From NCBI GenBank assembly GCA_030549335.1, contig CM060194.1, positions 71,522,077-71,586,076 of the forward strand: a stretch of DNA of 64,000 bases. The letters are read 5' to 3'. Shown in pieces: positions 11,402 through 24,387 of this stretch. A program made the position numbers and the translations under genes. The notes under the pieces were generated by a model. The model was not told the DNA's origin and ran no database searches. It saw nothing but the letters and a program-made list of their open reading frames with translations. The DNA comes from Pontederia crassipes (Eukaryota; Streptophyta; Magnoliopsida; Commelinales; Pontederiaceae). Positions within the stretch are counted from its first letter, which is position 1. Every line of letters starts with the position of its first letter.

Positions 11402-14400
11402 CTGCCTTAGAATTTGGAGTCTTTGGCTGCTGTTGTGAGTTGTGACAGCCTGGCTGTGTGCGGTGTGGTGTGGCTTTACAACGTGTGGTACGGCATTCTC
11501 ATGCGGCAGACGAGAAAATTAAATAATTTGTAGGGTGCATTATATGAATTTTTTATAATTAATTGTGCTCGACAATTCCTTTTATTCTGTGAATATATAT
11601 ATTACTAATTCAATTATTTTATAACATTTAATTTCGTGTTGAAAAAAATATTAAATAGCAAAAATTACTTCATATTCATATATATAATTCGTTACATACA
11701 TATAAAAGTAATTACCGAAGAATGGGAAAATGCACAAGCACTACTCAAAATGGAAATGATTCGGCCGAGTAGTCTCTTTTCAACAAAATAAAAAATGTCT
11801 AACATTCTTTGGATATCTTTTTCTCAGTTTAAAAACTTTCGCGATTATTTTGGAGGAATTTTTCATATTCTTATTTATTTATTTTGTTACATTTATATTT
11901 ATAATGAAAATTGTCGAAATATCGATTTAACTTTTATGGTCTTGAAACACTTTACCGATCTCTATATTAAAGGACCTTATAATATGATCTATCCTATACG
12001 ATTGAAAAAATTTAATTCATGCCACAAATAATTAACATATGACAAACAAGTATACTTTAATACCCGAGTGAAAAAAATACTTATAATAGAAAAAAAAAAC
12101 AAATTTACGATCTTGAATCTTAATACCATACGATCTTACGTACGACAACCTTATTTATGATAATATGAAACATGTTTTTATTGATAAATGCATGTAATCC
12201 CATATTACATATCTTAATATCAATATTTACGTTTTAATAATTTATTATGATATATATTTACATTTCCGTGGTAATCGAGTAATTTGGGTCTCCATTCATT
12301 TATTTAAAATTGCATTTTACAAAAAATATTAGAATCGGATGTCGAGCAGAGTAATTTTTCCAATTGTTTTTTTTTTCTTATTCCATAAATGCAACTTAAA
12401 ATTATTTTATATTATCCAAAATGTATAGACTTTTTTTTCAACACATCCTATCAAATATATTTTAAACTTAATATCATTTCTGAAAACCATTCCTGTAATC
12501 TTTGTTATATTTTCTCAGGTTTCCTAAATTGACGGGGAGGATGGAGCATGTAGCAAATGGAAAAAAGATCATAATAATTTCTCCGGTGTCCTTTTTTATC
12601 TCTATTTTTACTTCTCAGATCCTTAAATGTTAAAAAATGAAGCCCAAATAAAAAATCAAAACAATAAAAAGGTAGGCCCGTATACTGACCCGGCCTGCTT
12701 AAGCTTTATTTACCTAATAACTAATAAGCTAATAGTGAGTTACAAACATGGGACGCTGGTGGATGTAAATCGAAAAAAAAGAACATTTTGTTTCAAAATT
12801 CAACATGTTAAAAAGTAAGGAAATACACTTAATCACAGTAAAAAAAATGCGTTTCCATATATGTTCTATGCAACAAATAGGGGTGATATATGCTTGCATG
12901 TTTTTTTATAAATTTTCTAAAATATTTAAAAATACTTAAGTCACTTTTCTAAAATATGAATTGCATATATTTAACCGACGTAAAAATATCCTACAGTATG
13001 TTTAAATAAATATTTAAATAGGTTCAATTTTGATATACCTTGTCTCACCTTATTTTCTATCATCTTCGTCATCATATGATGGAGACGATTGAGAATAAAG
13101 TGAAGTAGAAAATACCTAATTTTTTTTCATATTTAAATACTCTTTAAATATTATAAGTGAACAATTTTAAAGTTAAATATATTTAAATTCATAGTAAACA
13201 AGGTGTTGACATTAAATATAGAGAATTATAAACATTGAAATATTTTTATGCTGTAATACATATAATAAAAGTATTATGAATATCAAATAATATTTCAAAC
13301 AAACTATATACATATTAAGTTAATACTATTTTAAGTGGTGCCAATGCTCACGTCTACAATAGTATGAAATACCATTTTGAGATCATTTGGAGGTGAGGAG
13401 AAAATAAGAGAAAAAGGCAAGGAAATAATCGCCGATTGGAAAAAAAAAAGGATGGAGTAAAGTAACGACGACAAGACCTCTTTATTTTACATCCTATTCA
13501 GCCCAAAACTTTGACTCGGAATGCGTTCAATAAAGTTTCCAAATGAAATGCTATTTTGTATTTTTCTCGTTGTAGTTTTGCTGTGCTCCAATTCCAAAGG
13601 ACCAAAACAATGGCCTAAGTTTAATATAATATTAGAAATTAATTAATATATGCATATTCTTTTTTTTTCGGTGAAATATGCATATTCTAGTTTCACGTGT
13701 CCTGGATTATTCACTTTCATTGTATAATAATATGTTTATGTAGGATGTATACGTTCAGTTTCTTCTCATATCCTGTTTTTGCATTTACTATTTAACTTTT
13801 TTTTATGTATAACTATCGAATTATTTAACTTATGATTACTTCTACAAAGTGAGGGCATCAACTCACTCTGCAAATAACATTTAAACCGTAGACTTCAACC
13901 GTGCATAGATTACCTTTGTGATTTAAGAAAAAACAGCGGTAAACGTTTGTCTAGTTACGTGGGGGTAACAACTTAATTTTTTCTAAAAGAATGGCCCAAA
14001 TGATTTGACCAGAAAATTTGATATTTTAATTCCTATTTAAAAGTTTTATGACCTATAAAATGAAATAAAACGCCTGCCGGTGTGATCGGATGAATAATTG
14101 AATTATTTATAAACAGATAAGATTTAGGGCCCCAAAATAACACTCCTGTCCGAAAATTATAATTATTGATTTTTTAGGAGTCTTAAATTTTTATAAATTT
14201 TACATTTATAGAATGGATTGATAACATCAAGATTATATATTTATAGGTGTTGTATCCTAAAAATTAACGTCGATCACATATTATATATTTTAATACCACT
14301 ATTTCGATATTCATATAAATAGTTTACATAATGTAATCAAAATAATACTTTTATATACACTATAAGTATTTTAAAATTGATAATTTATATTGTACAATTT

Positions 14401-14768
14401 TAATTTAAAAATCTAGGATTTTTTTTTAAATTTAAAGGATATAGAAAATTATATCTTTCAACTTTTTTCTTACACCTCCCAATAAAGAGCTCCATGTTTC
14501 GCAGTGCAAAAAGGGACAGCATCAGCCCTCGTGCAAGAGAGGTTGCCCCTTTTTTGGTACAATATTTATCCTACTTACATTTTAATGCCACTTTATATTA
14601 TATATTATGTTTTAAAAAAATTGTTGCCATCCTAAATTTTAATATATTATGTCCCAAAATTTTGTTGACGTCCTAAGTAGAAAAATGACATATCATCATC
14701 AATCACAGACTTGCAGTCACATTTTCGCCATTTTCTTTAGGCCCATTTGATAACTATTACCCTTTAAT
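11402..14768. other. AT-rich intergenic DNA, nothing recognised
   Basis: Long AT-rich stretch. The only frames are short and of biased composition. About 14160-14300 resembles 28725-28860 (both have a TGATTTTTT...CTAAATTTTT...ATTTATA string), suggesting an old dispersed repeat without clear ends. Confidence 0.4.
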
Positions 14769-14989
14769 ATGAAAACGCAAATAAAGGGCACAACAAAATT
14801 ATTCGAAAAGGGCCGTGTTTTTGTCCGATATTATTATACTGAAGGGAGCCTTATCCCAACAAAGCAGTTGCGCATCGATTGCCAAAGCACACGGTTTTCT
14901 AGTATTTTGGCATGGAAGCGAGGAGCTCTCATGCGCCCCATTAAACGGAGGGCGGGCGGTCGGGCGCGACCACCGGGCAAGCCGACGAG

Positions 14990-15025
14990 AACACGTGTAC
15001 GAACCACGCCGCCCATCACGTGGGA
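14990..15025. promoter_or_regulatory. Two ACGTG-core (G-box-like) sites
   Basis: AACACGTGTAC and ATCACGTGGG lie within about 30 bases of each other in a GC-rich patch. ACGTG cores are bound by plant bZIP and bHLH factors. No clear gene starts next to them (the Cys/His gene faces the other way and starts at 16151), so the role is uncertain. Confidence 0.3.
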
Positions 15026-15082
15026 GCGTCGAGACGTCTTTGTCCCCTTCCCTCCCCCCCACCCCCCACGCCCACCTCCACC

Positions 15083-15083
<1 letters not shown>

Positions 15084-15114
<31 letters not shown>
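15084..15114. repeat. Poly-C run of 31 bases
   Basis: An uninterrupted run of C follows a C-rich tract with short CCA/CCT interruptions (15040-15083). Such long C homopolymers are rare in plant DNA and prone to length error in sequencing. Confidence 0.95.
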
Positions 15115-15482
15115 TTCCCTTATGCCTATCACAGCTTTGCCCGAGTAGGCTAACGATAACTTAGCCCAACCGGTGCTCGTAGCGCATAGAGTCTAAACAA
15201 ATATTGCACTTAGCAGCACGAATGCCCTAAGCTTTATCTCAGACGGAGCACCAAAATTTTCTTTAGGGGAAAATTAAAAAACCAAAATAGTATTAGTAGT
15301 TATCATATATTATAAGACTTCAAACCATCACATGTACAGAAGGCAAGCATCGAAATGTATCAATATACCAGCACAATATATTATATATTTAATTAATTAC
15401 CCAAGTAAGCAAAATTTCGTATTGCGAACCTGTTTTTTTTCCGTCTCGTAATTTATTGAGCGGTACGTTCACTCGCGGCACG

Positions 15483-16151
15483 CTACTGGATCACTCTCGC
15501 CGACTTGAGGTGCCGGAAAGCCTTCATCGGACTGGGAAAGTACCAACTCCACCCTGCTCTCGACTTGGCCTCGCCGGCGTCCGGGAACCGCGACATCCCA
15601 ACCACCACCGATCTCGACCTTGGAAGCTTCGCGTCCGCGGCCGTCGGCGCCAACGGATCCTTCCTCCCCGCAGCACTCAACTGCCTCCGGAACGGCCAGA
15701 ACGATGTCCATCTCTTCCCAACCCTCTCTGTAGCCGGCGCCGGTACGCCGTCGTCTTGGGCCGAGGCGGCCACCGATCTCGACCGGACTAGAGGGACGCC
15801 GACTGAGGTGGATCGCCGGAAGGCCGGTTCGCTCTCGATGAGTCGCGCCACCGGTCCCACGGACCCGACCCGCTTGCGGCGGCTTCCGGTCGTTCGCATG
15901 ATGTCGATGGAGGAGGCCGGGGAGGAGAAGGGCGACGTCGAGGACGAGGACGAGCAAGCCGCGGCGAGGCATCCGCAGGGCCGCGCGTTGGCGCATTCCG
16001 GACACAGGAGGAGGAGGCGATCCCGGAGGCATCTCGGGCAAACGCCGTATCTGGGCTGAGAAGGGTGCTTCCGGCACTTCCACCCGCCGTCCTCTTCCTC
16101 TTCCCAGAGGGCCACCGCCTCCGTCGTCGATCGCCGCTTCCCGCCCATCAT
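15483..16151 (-). CDS. Plant-specific Cys/His-motif protein (DUF740/OCTOPUS-like N-terminal motif)
   Basis: Single-exon gene of 222 residues, GC-rich. The clear feature is a regular motif near the N-terminus: C26-x2-H29-x8-C38-x2-C41-x8-C50-x2-C53, with the block GVCPRCLRDRL. This resembles the short Cys motif at the N-terminus of plant DUF740/OCTOPUS-like membrane-associated polarity proteins. Here the protein is much shorter than those, and the rest is Ser/Arg-rich and probably disordered, with repeated RSRSV elements and basic patches (SRRKR, WPFRRQ). An acidic EEEED precedes the motif. There is no signal peptide or membrane helix. The function is not known to me. The motif could bind zinc, and the basic-Ser tail could contact membranes or be phosphorylated; both are inferences. 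Starts at 16151 and 16148 are both possible (Met-Met). Confidence 0.75.
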   Translation of the reverse strand: MMGGKRRSTTEAVALWEEEEDGGWKCRKHPSQPRYGVCPRCLRDRLLLLCPECANARPCGCLAAACSSSSSTSPFSSPASSIDIMRTTGSRRKRVGSVGPVARLIESEPAFRRSTSVGVPLVRSRSVAASAQDDGVPAPATERVGKRWTSFWPFRRQLSAAGRKDPLAPTAADAKLPRSRSVVVGMSRFPDAGEAKSRAGWSWYFPSPMKAFRHLKSARVIQ

Positions 16152-16756
16152 TCGCCCGTCCGATTGCCGGCAGCTGTCGTCACTCCCTCTTCCAATGCTT
16201 CAGTTCTCTCTCCGTTGTGCTGAACTGCTGATGACGCTTTCCTATTTCCTCTTTTTTAACTGTAACGGCGAAATCTGAAGCTGAGCAGTGAGAGCTCATT
16301 AGAGTACGTTCCTTACTTATAAGGGCGCGGCGGTGATAGTAACTAGTATGACCGCGTGTGATGGCACACCATTTTACCGTTTGTTTTGCTACGGTAACCG
16401 AAACGGGACTACCTCCGTATTCGTCTCCTAATAACAACCTCGATAGTGCATCGACGATTACGACAAGTTGGACGTTCGAGATTGAGCGTAGTGGACTGTG
16501 CTGCCTTTGCGATTCGTGCAGAATTTATTTTTTGATAATTGTAGCAATACCAGAAAAAGCAAAAACAGTGATGGGGGAGACAAAATGGGTGAACCCTTTC
16601 TAATTTATATTATCTTAATTATAAGTATGTATGTTGTCGTCAAACTACATGAAGTACAAATTTCGGGGGTTTTAATTTCTCAATACGAAAAAAGAGGCCC
16701 TTGCATTGATTAAAATTTATTATTTTTTCCCCACATCTCAACATAAAAAAGTATTC

Positions 16757-16757
<1 letters not shown>

Positions 16758-16802
<45 letters not shown>
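16758..16802. repeat. (AT)n microsatellite
   Basis: About 22 uninterrupted AT units. Confidence 0.97.
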
Positions 16803-16804
<2 letters not shown>

Positions 16805-17806
16805 CTACGATTTTATCATCTTGCCATTTTCTTGAACATTACTGAGACCTGATATTTTTTTTAGAGATTTTCCAGTGAAATGATTTTTTTAAACAATTTT
16901 GATAGCAACATTTAGCCTACCGGGGAGTCTGGTTACATCAAACGGTCACAATAATTCGCCGACGCAGACTCACATCAAAGTAAAATCTGCATAAAAGCAA
17001 AATTAGAAAAAAAACTTTAGTTTGTCCCTGTAAAAGTTACTTTTTTTCTCGCACTAAAATTGGAATTCAAAAAAGTGCTCTCAAGATTTCTAACCGTGTA
17101 AACTTTAGTGATTTGATCATGTCAACGTTTTCATATGACTACCATGTTAAGCTTTTTTCATAAGGTCGTTCGCCCACTGTGGAATTATGTTTTTGTCCAA
17201 AAGAAGAACACAACCACCACCACCTATTCAATGCTCTTAATTGAATCACAGATCGAATTAATTAGTTAGAAAAATAAAATCAAAGCGTTATAATCCAATT
17301 CCATTTTTGTTTTCAACCTTCTCAAGTTGCACGGGGTCAATTGAGGTGTACATTTCTTTGCCTCACAACGCCACGGCCCCATGTCAAAAGTTGTGAAAAC
17401 TTGCACACACGAGAGGGCATCAAATTCAAAAGGCTCGTCGACTGGTTATTATTATTGTTATTATTGTCATTAGTAATTGGTGGGGCAGAGGGCACTTATT
17501 ATATTTCTTCTTCTTTTCTATAGGCTCATAGTGATTGTGGTTAATAGAGGGTTTACATGGTTATGTATGGAATTGGAAACCATTAATTTCATGAGAATGG
17601 CCTCCGACGTCCACATGAGAAGAACATGAACTGAATAATTATGGCGTCACTCTCTCAAGGTTGAATATGAAATATACCACACAACATGATAATAAAATTG
17701 TGGGTAATTGGGAGTTGGAACCTCTGTTAGTTGGGGCATGGGAAGCATACTTGTGTGATATGTACGAATCTTCTAATCCGGTTGTTGTCAATTTGAAACT
17801 TTCAAT

Positions 17807-17808
<2 letters not shown>

Positions 17809-17855
<47 letters not shown>
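17809..17855. repeat. (AT)n microsatellite
   Basis: About 23 AT units. The run creates a false Tyr-Ile repeat frame on both strands. Confidence 0.97.
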
Positions 17856-17857
<2 letters not shown>

Positions 17858-20800
17858 GCACAAATGGCTGCACTATTTTTGCCCCCCAAAAGAGATCGAT
17901 GTATTCAACAAGGGCTTTTATGAGCATATATGATGTCAATAGTATACATGATGATGACAGGGTTGTTGTTACATCTAGAAGTGGCCGAGGCCACCGGTCA
18001 TGAAATTAATGTGGAAGAGAGACCACAAAATGGTCCGTCACATGAGGTCGTATCCATTCCTCCCGATTCAATCATTTGATTTGTCACCGTCATCTCATGT
18101 AGGTTAAACGAGTCCAATTAAAGGAGTAGTTGTTCCGATTGCTGATTCCAATTCATGATCATTGCTTACTTTATCACTCATGCAAGCTCGACACGGATGG
18201 ACTACTGAAATGACGACTAGCATGTGATGGACAATAACAAGGAAATATATCTAAGATTATATCATAACGAGGAAAAATCTAATCCATTATATCTAGAACG
18301 CTATTAAATAGGAGGGGAGTCTGTCAAAAAGGATTATATTCTTAATTTTTTTAACAGTATTCAAACGAAGACACTAAGAAAACTTACACATACCTTATAA
18401 TCATAACAAGAGGAGAGAAAAAATGATAGTAAGATAAAGTCATTCACATCGTAATCCTCCATTCATATCATTATCATATAAATGGTGGGGAAAATAATTT
18501 TGTAACTTCTCTCTCGTTATGTTATCATTCATATAATGAAGTGAGTTACCATGTGAGATAAGACAATTATGACTCACCATTAAACCTATTATCATATAGT
18601 AAATTAGAATATTAACGATCTAAATTATTATCATACAATCTAGTCGATCAATCAATGTATTCTGTGGAGACCATTCTATTGAATTTAGAACATACCATTT
18701 TGATCATTGTCCAACACAACCTTCTCCTGTGCGTTTCACTTACAATATGATTAATTATCTCATTTTTGTATTGTGCGAAGATAAAAAAAATAATAAATTT
18801 AAGAAATATGTGGACCCATTTTGGTCTACACATATGGATTCACTAATGATTCTAAATCAACGATGATCTAATAAATACTTTTTAAAATAAAATTAATAAT
18901 CCACATGTATGAACATACTTCGAATCTACGCAATCCTTAATCCAAAAAATAATATATAATCTGGTGTGTTGCAATCTCATGAGGAAAGAATTGAAGCACG
19001 ATTTGACACGTTAAAAACTGGGTCTAAAACAGATAACAGAATTAAAAGTTATTGTGCTTGATAAATATATTTAAAGAATAGGATTAAAGTTGTAAGCACT
19101 AATTAGTTGGGATGCAACATAAAACATATTAGGCGGGACAACGTATTAGAGACGGCTAAATCTTCTAATAACATTACTTTACAATACATGCAAGTGTAAT
19201 TTAATAAAAAAAAGGGTGTGGGGTGACTGGCGAGGGGAGTGGCCAAGAAGCTTACGGATATTTAGTTTATAAATATCATATTCAGAAAATTTTTTCCTTA
19301 TTAACATACAGGATTTTTTTTTCTACTTTCTTTTTTCTAAATTGAATATTAGTTTTCTTTATTTAATGATAAAGTATATTTCAAAGAATACTATAGAAGA
19401 AACGGCATAAACTATTTATGTCACAATAAAATATCTTTTGCAAATTCGACATTTATGTCTAGTTATCGATTATTCAATATATATCATTATATTTCTAATA
19501 CTTTTTTTTAAAAAAATGTAATTACATCACCATATATTATTAATTCGTAATATATAATAATAATTATTAATCAAAATACCATGGGTCCATCAAAAAACAA
19601 AGGGAAAACACAACCAAGCGTGTAGTTACAAATATGTCGAGTCAAGTCAACAATATCGGGCTTTTTTGTTTTTCCCTTGACACAGATGCAAGCATGACTA
19701 ATAATAAAAGTGCAACGTACATTCGTGCAAAATTTTGCATCTTCTAATCCATGAAGAAAAAAAAAACAATATTTGCATAGCAAAATACAACTATACAAGT
19801 TTAAGAATAATTTTATTTTATTTTTTGTAAAGTTGAACAAATTATTGTGTTCTGCCTCCCATTGATCACTTATATTATATAGCCAACCCAGTTGGACACA
19901 AATTTTTTTCTTAGGAGTTGAAACTTATAGTCCACCTTAACCAAAGTTTAATCTGCTATGAATTAAAATAACAATTTGTACTGAAGGGAAAGAACTAAGA
20001 AGAAGAGCTTGACGCATAAAGCATTTGTTTTTTTTAGCAGTATTTTAAAATCTGGGTGAAAGGATTTATCCGTGTGCCAACTGGTCAGTTTGATCAATTC
20101 AATGAAATTTTATTTATTATCAAATTAAATATTAGTTCAAAATAGTTCTTTTATTTTATTAATCGATATATTCTTACTAATTCAATTTTAAAATTTATTA
20201 TCAACATATAATTATAGTTATATTTTTGTTCTCTTTCAATCTATAATTATTTTCTGTTTGAATCTATTAAATATTGTTTCCATTTTTCTTTTCCGCTTAT
20301 TAATATCTTTCCTTTTATTTCCTCCATTTAAATTCTTTCCTTTTTCCCATTTCCCTTTAAAAACTGTTATATTATGTGATAAGATCAGACATAAAAAATC
20401 TAGAAGAAGAAATATCTAACAATTTTTTACAACTTAACTAATTAATTTGATTCATTGTAAAAAGAATTAAAATTATTACTGTATATATTTCATTTTTAGT
20501 AAACACACATATTATTCTAAAATCTTTTTCAAAAATATAAATATATATAATATATTTTAATTGTATAAAATTTATAAAGTTAGAGTGGCCTTACTCCATT
20601 TTTTTTAAAAAAAATATAATTACGATATATATAATATAATAGAGGAGGAACGACGATCTGGAGGGACTCTCTGTCGTCGTCACGTGGCTCCGAGCACTAA
20701 TAATAAATCAATCTTTAATTTATGAATTATGCATATAATAATTAGTATAATTTGATTTGAATCGTAAAAAAGCTGGTAAGAATTTCGTAAAAAGGTGGTA

Positions 20801-21600
20801 AGAATTTTGTAGGCGATCCATTGAAGTTATTTACTTATTTTCTTCTTCTACCGGCGGTCGGACAAAACCCATGGATTTGGTCGGTCAAACCTGGTTGTGA
20901 CCAGATTTGACTAGGCCCAAGACCCATTTTTATCAGGTCCAATGAACTGATCGAGTCCGCATTCATAAATATGTCCATTTTTTAATGTTAAAACTAAACC
21001 GAACCGGGATAAGTTCACATTTGAACCGATCTGGGTTTTAATAGCACCGGTTATAGGAGAAGTTCAACACAAGAAATTATTTTTTTTTAAAAAAATGAAT
21101 GTACACGTAAATTTTGGAATTTATGAGTATATGTTCCTTAGTTCAAACTCAATAAACTAACGAGTGGATGTTCATGTCATGTTCTTCATTTGTTTGACTA
21201 TTTTTTTTTCAATTTGTGGGGGAGTGTTTGAAATCATAATAACTAATGAATAAACTAATTTATGCTCTAAAGAAATAAAAAAAATGAATTAAAGTAGTTA
21301 TCCAGTCAAAATAATAAGTGCACAGAAAAATATTAAAAAGTAATGATTAACTAATCTTCTTCACATCCTGCATAATTATTCTTCCTATTGTTATCTAATT
21401 TACTATTCAAGAAATTACAAAGAATAAAAGCTAATTGAACAATAATTTTTATTCCAATCATAATAATAATTCTTCTACATATGTTATTTTAAGGAAACAT
21501 ACCGGTTGGTAGTTGCTGGTTGTTTTTTAGTTTGTACTTTATAGGACTTGAACTGGGGGCACACTGCTTTTTCTTCTGTGGTGCATGCTTCTTGCCACTA

Positions 21601-21726
<126 letters not shown>

Positions 21727-22011
21727 GCCACAGGCAAGGGAACCAAACACATGGAGCTCTATGATAAGCACAAATATATGACATGAGCAGCGATAGGATT
21801 CCAAAATGGGTCAGAACACGCATGAAATGAACACATCGTTTCTAGCTCCCCAATGAGAGAGCTGCTTTTTCGATCTTGTTGGCCACCCAAGGTGCCCCTC
21901 CTGCCTAGCGAACAGATGCATCCTCCCTTCTCACATGCATCATTCATCTGTGGTTAAAGTTTATTTTTTCTCATCACCTTTTGGTGCTTAATTAAGGTCT
22001 ATGTCGAGAAA

Positions 22012-23010
22012 AGCTATTCCTATCCTATATCATGACCTTTTTTAAAAGGGGGATGCACATTAGCCAATTCCTCCCATGTGAATGAATGTATATATATTGC
22101 GTAATGTTCAGGTCCAAATTCTAGGAGAAAAAGCTATTTTTTATCATGACCTTTTTTAAAGGATTTAATAACCATCGTACGCTTGCTCTGGCGCACGATG
22201 GCTCATACCACTCAGCCCCCACCGTCAGATCTAAACTGACGATGGGCGCTTTCTTCTATCTCTCTTCTTGTCATCCGATGGCGGTGGAGTGACGGCACAC
22301 CGACAGAAGAGGCAGAAGCGGAAGCTGGAAGAGTCCTCATGGGGGGATGCTGGCCGCGAGGGAGGAGGACGGCGTGAACGTTGGCCGCGACGGAGACGGC
22401 TGCCAGGGGAGGACATGAGAATCACGATCGATCTAGAGTCGCGCCCAAAGGAGCAGCAGCCGCCGCCGTCGATCTCTCTCTTGTGCACGATCGACTTGCA
22501 GTCGCCGTCCTCGCCGATTGGAGAGAAAGGGGGAGAATAGATCGCAGCCCTCGCCTTGCCGGATCCCTCGTAATCTGCCACCTCGTCTCATCGTCATCGA
22601 TGTCACCATCGTTGGATCGGGAGAAAGAGGGAGAGATCGGATCGCCTCGCCGCCTGGATCCCTCACAATCGGTCGCTCTTTTCTCATCGCCGTCACCATC
22701 GTTGAAATGGGGAGAAACGGGGAGAGGTCGGATCACCTCATAGCCGCCGTCGCCTAGCCGCTCCCGCCTCACCTCCGTCATCGTCTCGCCGCCACCATCG
22801 CCTTGTCGCCTATTGTCGTCTCTCTCATCATCATCTCGCCCACCGTCGTCTCGCTCATCATCATCTCGCCCATGTCGTCTCATCACCCACCGTCCGATTA
22901 GGCATATGAGGGTCGTACGCCTTATAAGGTGTATGACCCCCATTAAATTCTTTTTAAAAGGGGATGCGCATTGGCCAATTCCTCTAATGTGAATAATATA
23001 TATAGAACCT
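22012..23010. repeat. Tandem duplication of about 115 bases, second copy interrupted
   Basis: The string AGAAAAGCTATT...ATCATGACCTTTTTTAAA occurs at about 22012-22043 and again at about 22126-22161. In the first copy it continues as AAGGGGGATGCACATTAGCCAATTCCTCCCATGTGAAT. In the second copy that continuation appears only after 22950, as AAAGGGGATGCGCATTGGCCAATTCCTCTAATGTGAAT. The second copy is therefore split by the insertion at about 22166-22945. Confidence 0.75.
22166..22945. mobile_element. GC-rich TIR element (Mutator-like, non-autonomous)
   Basis: The insertion splits a duplicated unit. Its ends are inverted and similar: the left reads GATTTAATAACCATCGTACG and further in GGCGCACGATGGCTCATA; the right, on the minus strand, reads AATTTAATGGGGGTCATACA and further in GGCGTACGACCCTCATA. 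The flanks share CTTTTTTAAAG / CTTTTTAAAAG, compatible with a target duplication of about 9-10 bases. The interior (22250-22890) is GC-rich with CGTCGTCTC/CATCG-type reiterations and several overlapping frames, none recognisable. Mutator-like assignment is inferred from TIR length and duplication size. The interior could be a captured host sequence. Confidence 0.6.
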
Positions 23011-23192
23011 TCATTATGAATTAATCATAGCAATAACTTATTACCTATCCATGATGGAAATACCATGCATATGTGATCTCTCGGTGAATTGAGCATATAT
23101 TGTTATACGATGATCGTATCGGTCAGAAAAGGGTACTGAAGCAATTGCCAATACACTGCTTCAATATAAATTATTTTCTCCATGGATATATC

Positions 23193-23528
23193 TGAGGCAG
23201 CGGGATCGCAAAATGGAGGATATTATAATTTTCGAACGAATTCTAAAAGATGTTGATGGTTTAAAGTACCACCAATAGTTTGATAATATCGGAATCCACC
23301 GAGAAATAAAATCACACATATTTATAAAATAATTAGATAATAATTGAACTACTAATGATAAAAGAATTCATGCTTATTTATAAACATTTTACAATCAAAT
23401 CTAAACTATTTTAAAATCTAAAAAGATAAAATAACAAATAAGAATGCTAACTCACAAAATGTATGTAATATAAAAGGATAAAAATAATAATAATAACTAA
23501 TATGATATATCTTATTTCTTCTACATCA
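23193..23528 (-). repeat. 3' LTR of the short LTR retrotransposon
   Basis: Aligns along its length with 26040-26387, sharing strings such as TTCATGCTTATTTATAAA and TTTTACAATCAAATCTAAACTA. The two LTRs differ at many positions, so the insertion is not recent. Confidence 0.85.
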
Positions 23529-23745
23529 GTCTTCTTCTCTTCTAAAGAGTTCAACCTTGAATCCTAAAAATTGAATCTGGAGGATCATGCTTCACATGTG
23601 ATCTTGTCTTCTTTCACAACTTATCAGATGAATCATTTAAACCAATCAGTACCAAATAACAAGATATTATCCTCCTGACTTAAAAATGCAATTTGAAAAA
23701 AAATTAAAATATTTGATGTTGATGAAAACTTTCATGCATCACACA

Positions 23746-24150
23746 TCAATTTGAAGCATTTGAAGCAAATTTTTTCTTGTTATTTGATGAATTTAATTTC
23801 AACTTTTCATCCACATCCTTAATAAATTTATCTTCTTTTTTCGTAGAAGAAAAATTCAAAATAATTAACTCGTCAGAATTTGGACATATTATAATATTCT
23901 TAACATTTTTTTGTAACTCTTCAGTTGGATCAATTTCAACTTCCAAAGGCAATTGATATTCACAAGATTGCACAAATTTTGAAGGAGTCTTAGACATTTT
24001 ACTGATTATACTATCCAACTGTTGTTGAACTTTGTCAATCGAATTCTTGATGTTCTTTAAATGAACTTGCACTTCTTGCAATAAATTTTGCCTCTCCCGT
24101 TGATATTTACTTGATTGCTGAAAAATAAGATAATGATATGATGAAGGCAA
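23746..24150 (-). CDS. Coiled-coil ORF inside the LTR retrotransposon, possible gag remnant
   Basis: A 134-codon frame on the element's coding strand. The first half has heptad-like spacing of hydrophobic residues (LLQEVQVHLKNIKNSIDKVQ, LDSIISKM), which suggests a coiled coil. The C-terminal part is Lys/Asn-rich. I see no zinc knuckle (CCHC). Its position between PBS and PPT fits a gag-derived protein, but sequence recognition is absent, so the call rests on context. Confidence 0.4.
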   Translation of the reverse strand: MPSSYHYLIFQQSSKYQRERQNLLQEVQVHLKNIKNSIDKVQQQLDSIISKMSKTPSKFVQSCEYQLPLEVEIDPTEELQKNVKNIIICPNSDELIILNFSSTKKEDKFIKDVDEKLKLNSSNNKKKFASNASN

Positions 24151-24387
24151 AAAATATTCTATGAGTAATTTTTTTTCTATGTTTGAATAGGTTGTTTGTG
24201 ATAAAAACTCGTAATTGTTTATTATCTTTTCACCAAGAAAGTGAGCTGACTATAAATTTGTTGGCAACTAATTTGGCTCGTTGAGATTCTGGAACATTTC
24301 AATAATTAAAAAAATAATCGATCTTAAAAATTCAATATAAAAATTCATCAATATCAAAATACTCATTAAACGAAGGTGGATCTATCA

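Noticed and set aside
14769..15164. Frame ending in a poly-proline stretch
   Set aside because: Generated by the poly-C tract; no conserved features.
15505..16059. Long plus-strand frame opposite the Cys/His protein gene
   Set aside because: Shadow of the GC-rich minus-strand gene.
22231..22943. Several overlapping frames on both strands with Arg/Asp-rich sequence
   Set aside because: They lie in a GC-rich transposon interior with CGTCGTCTC reiterations; none reads like a known protein.
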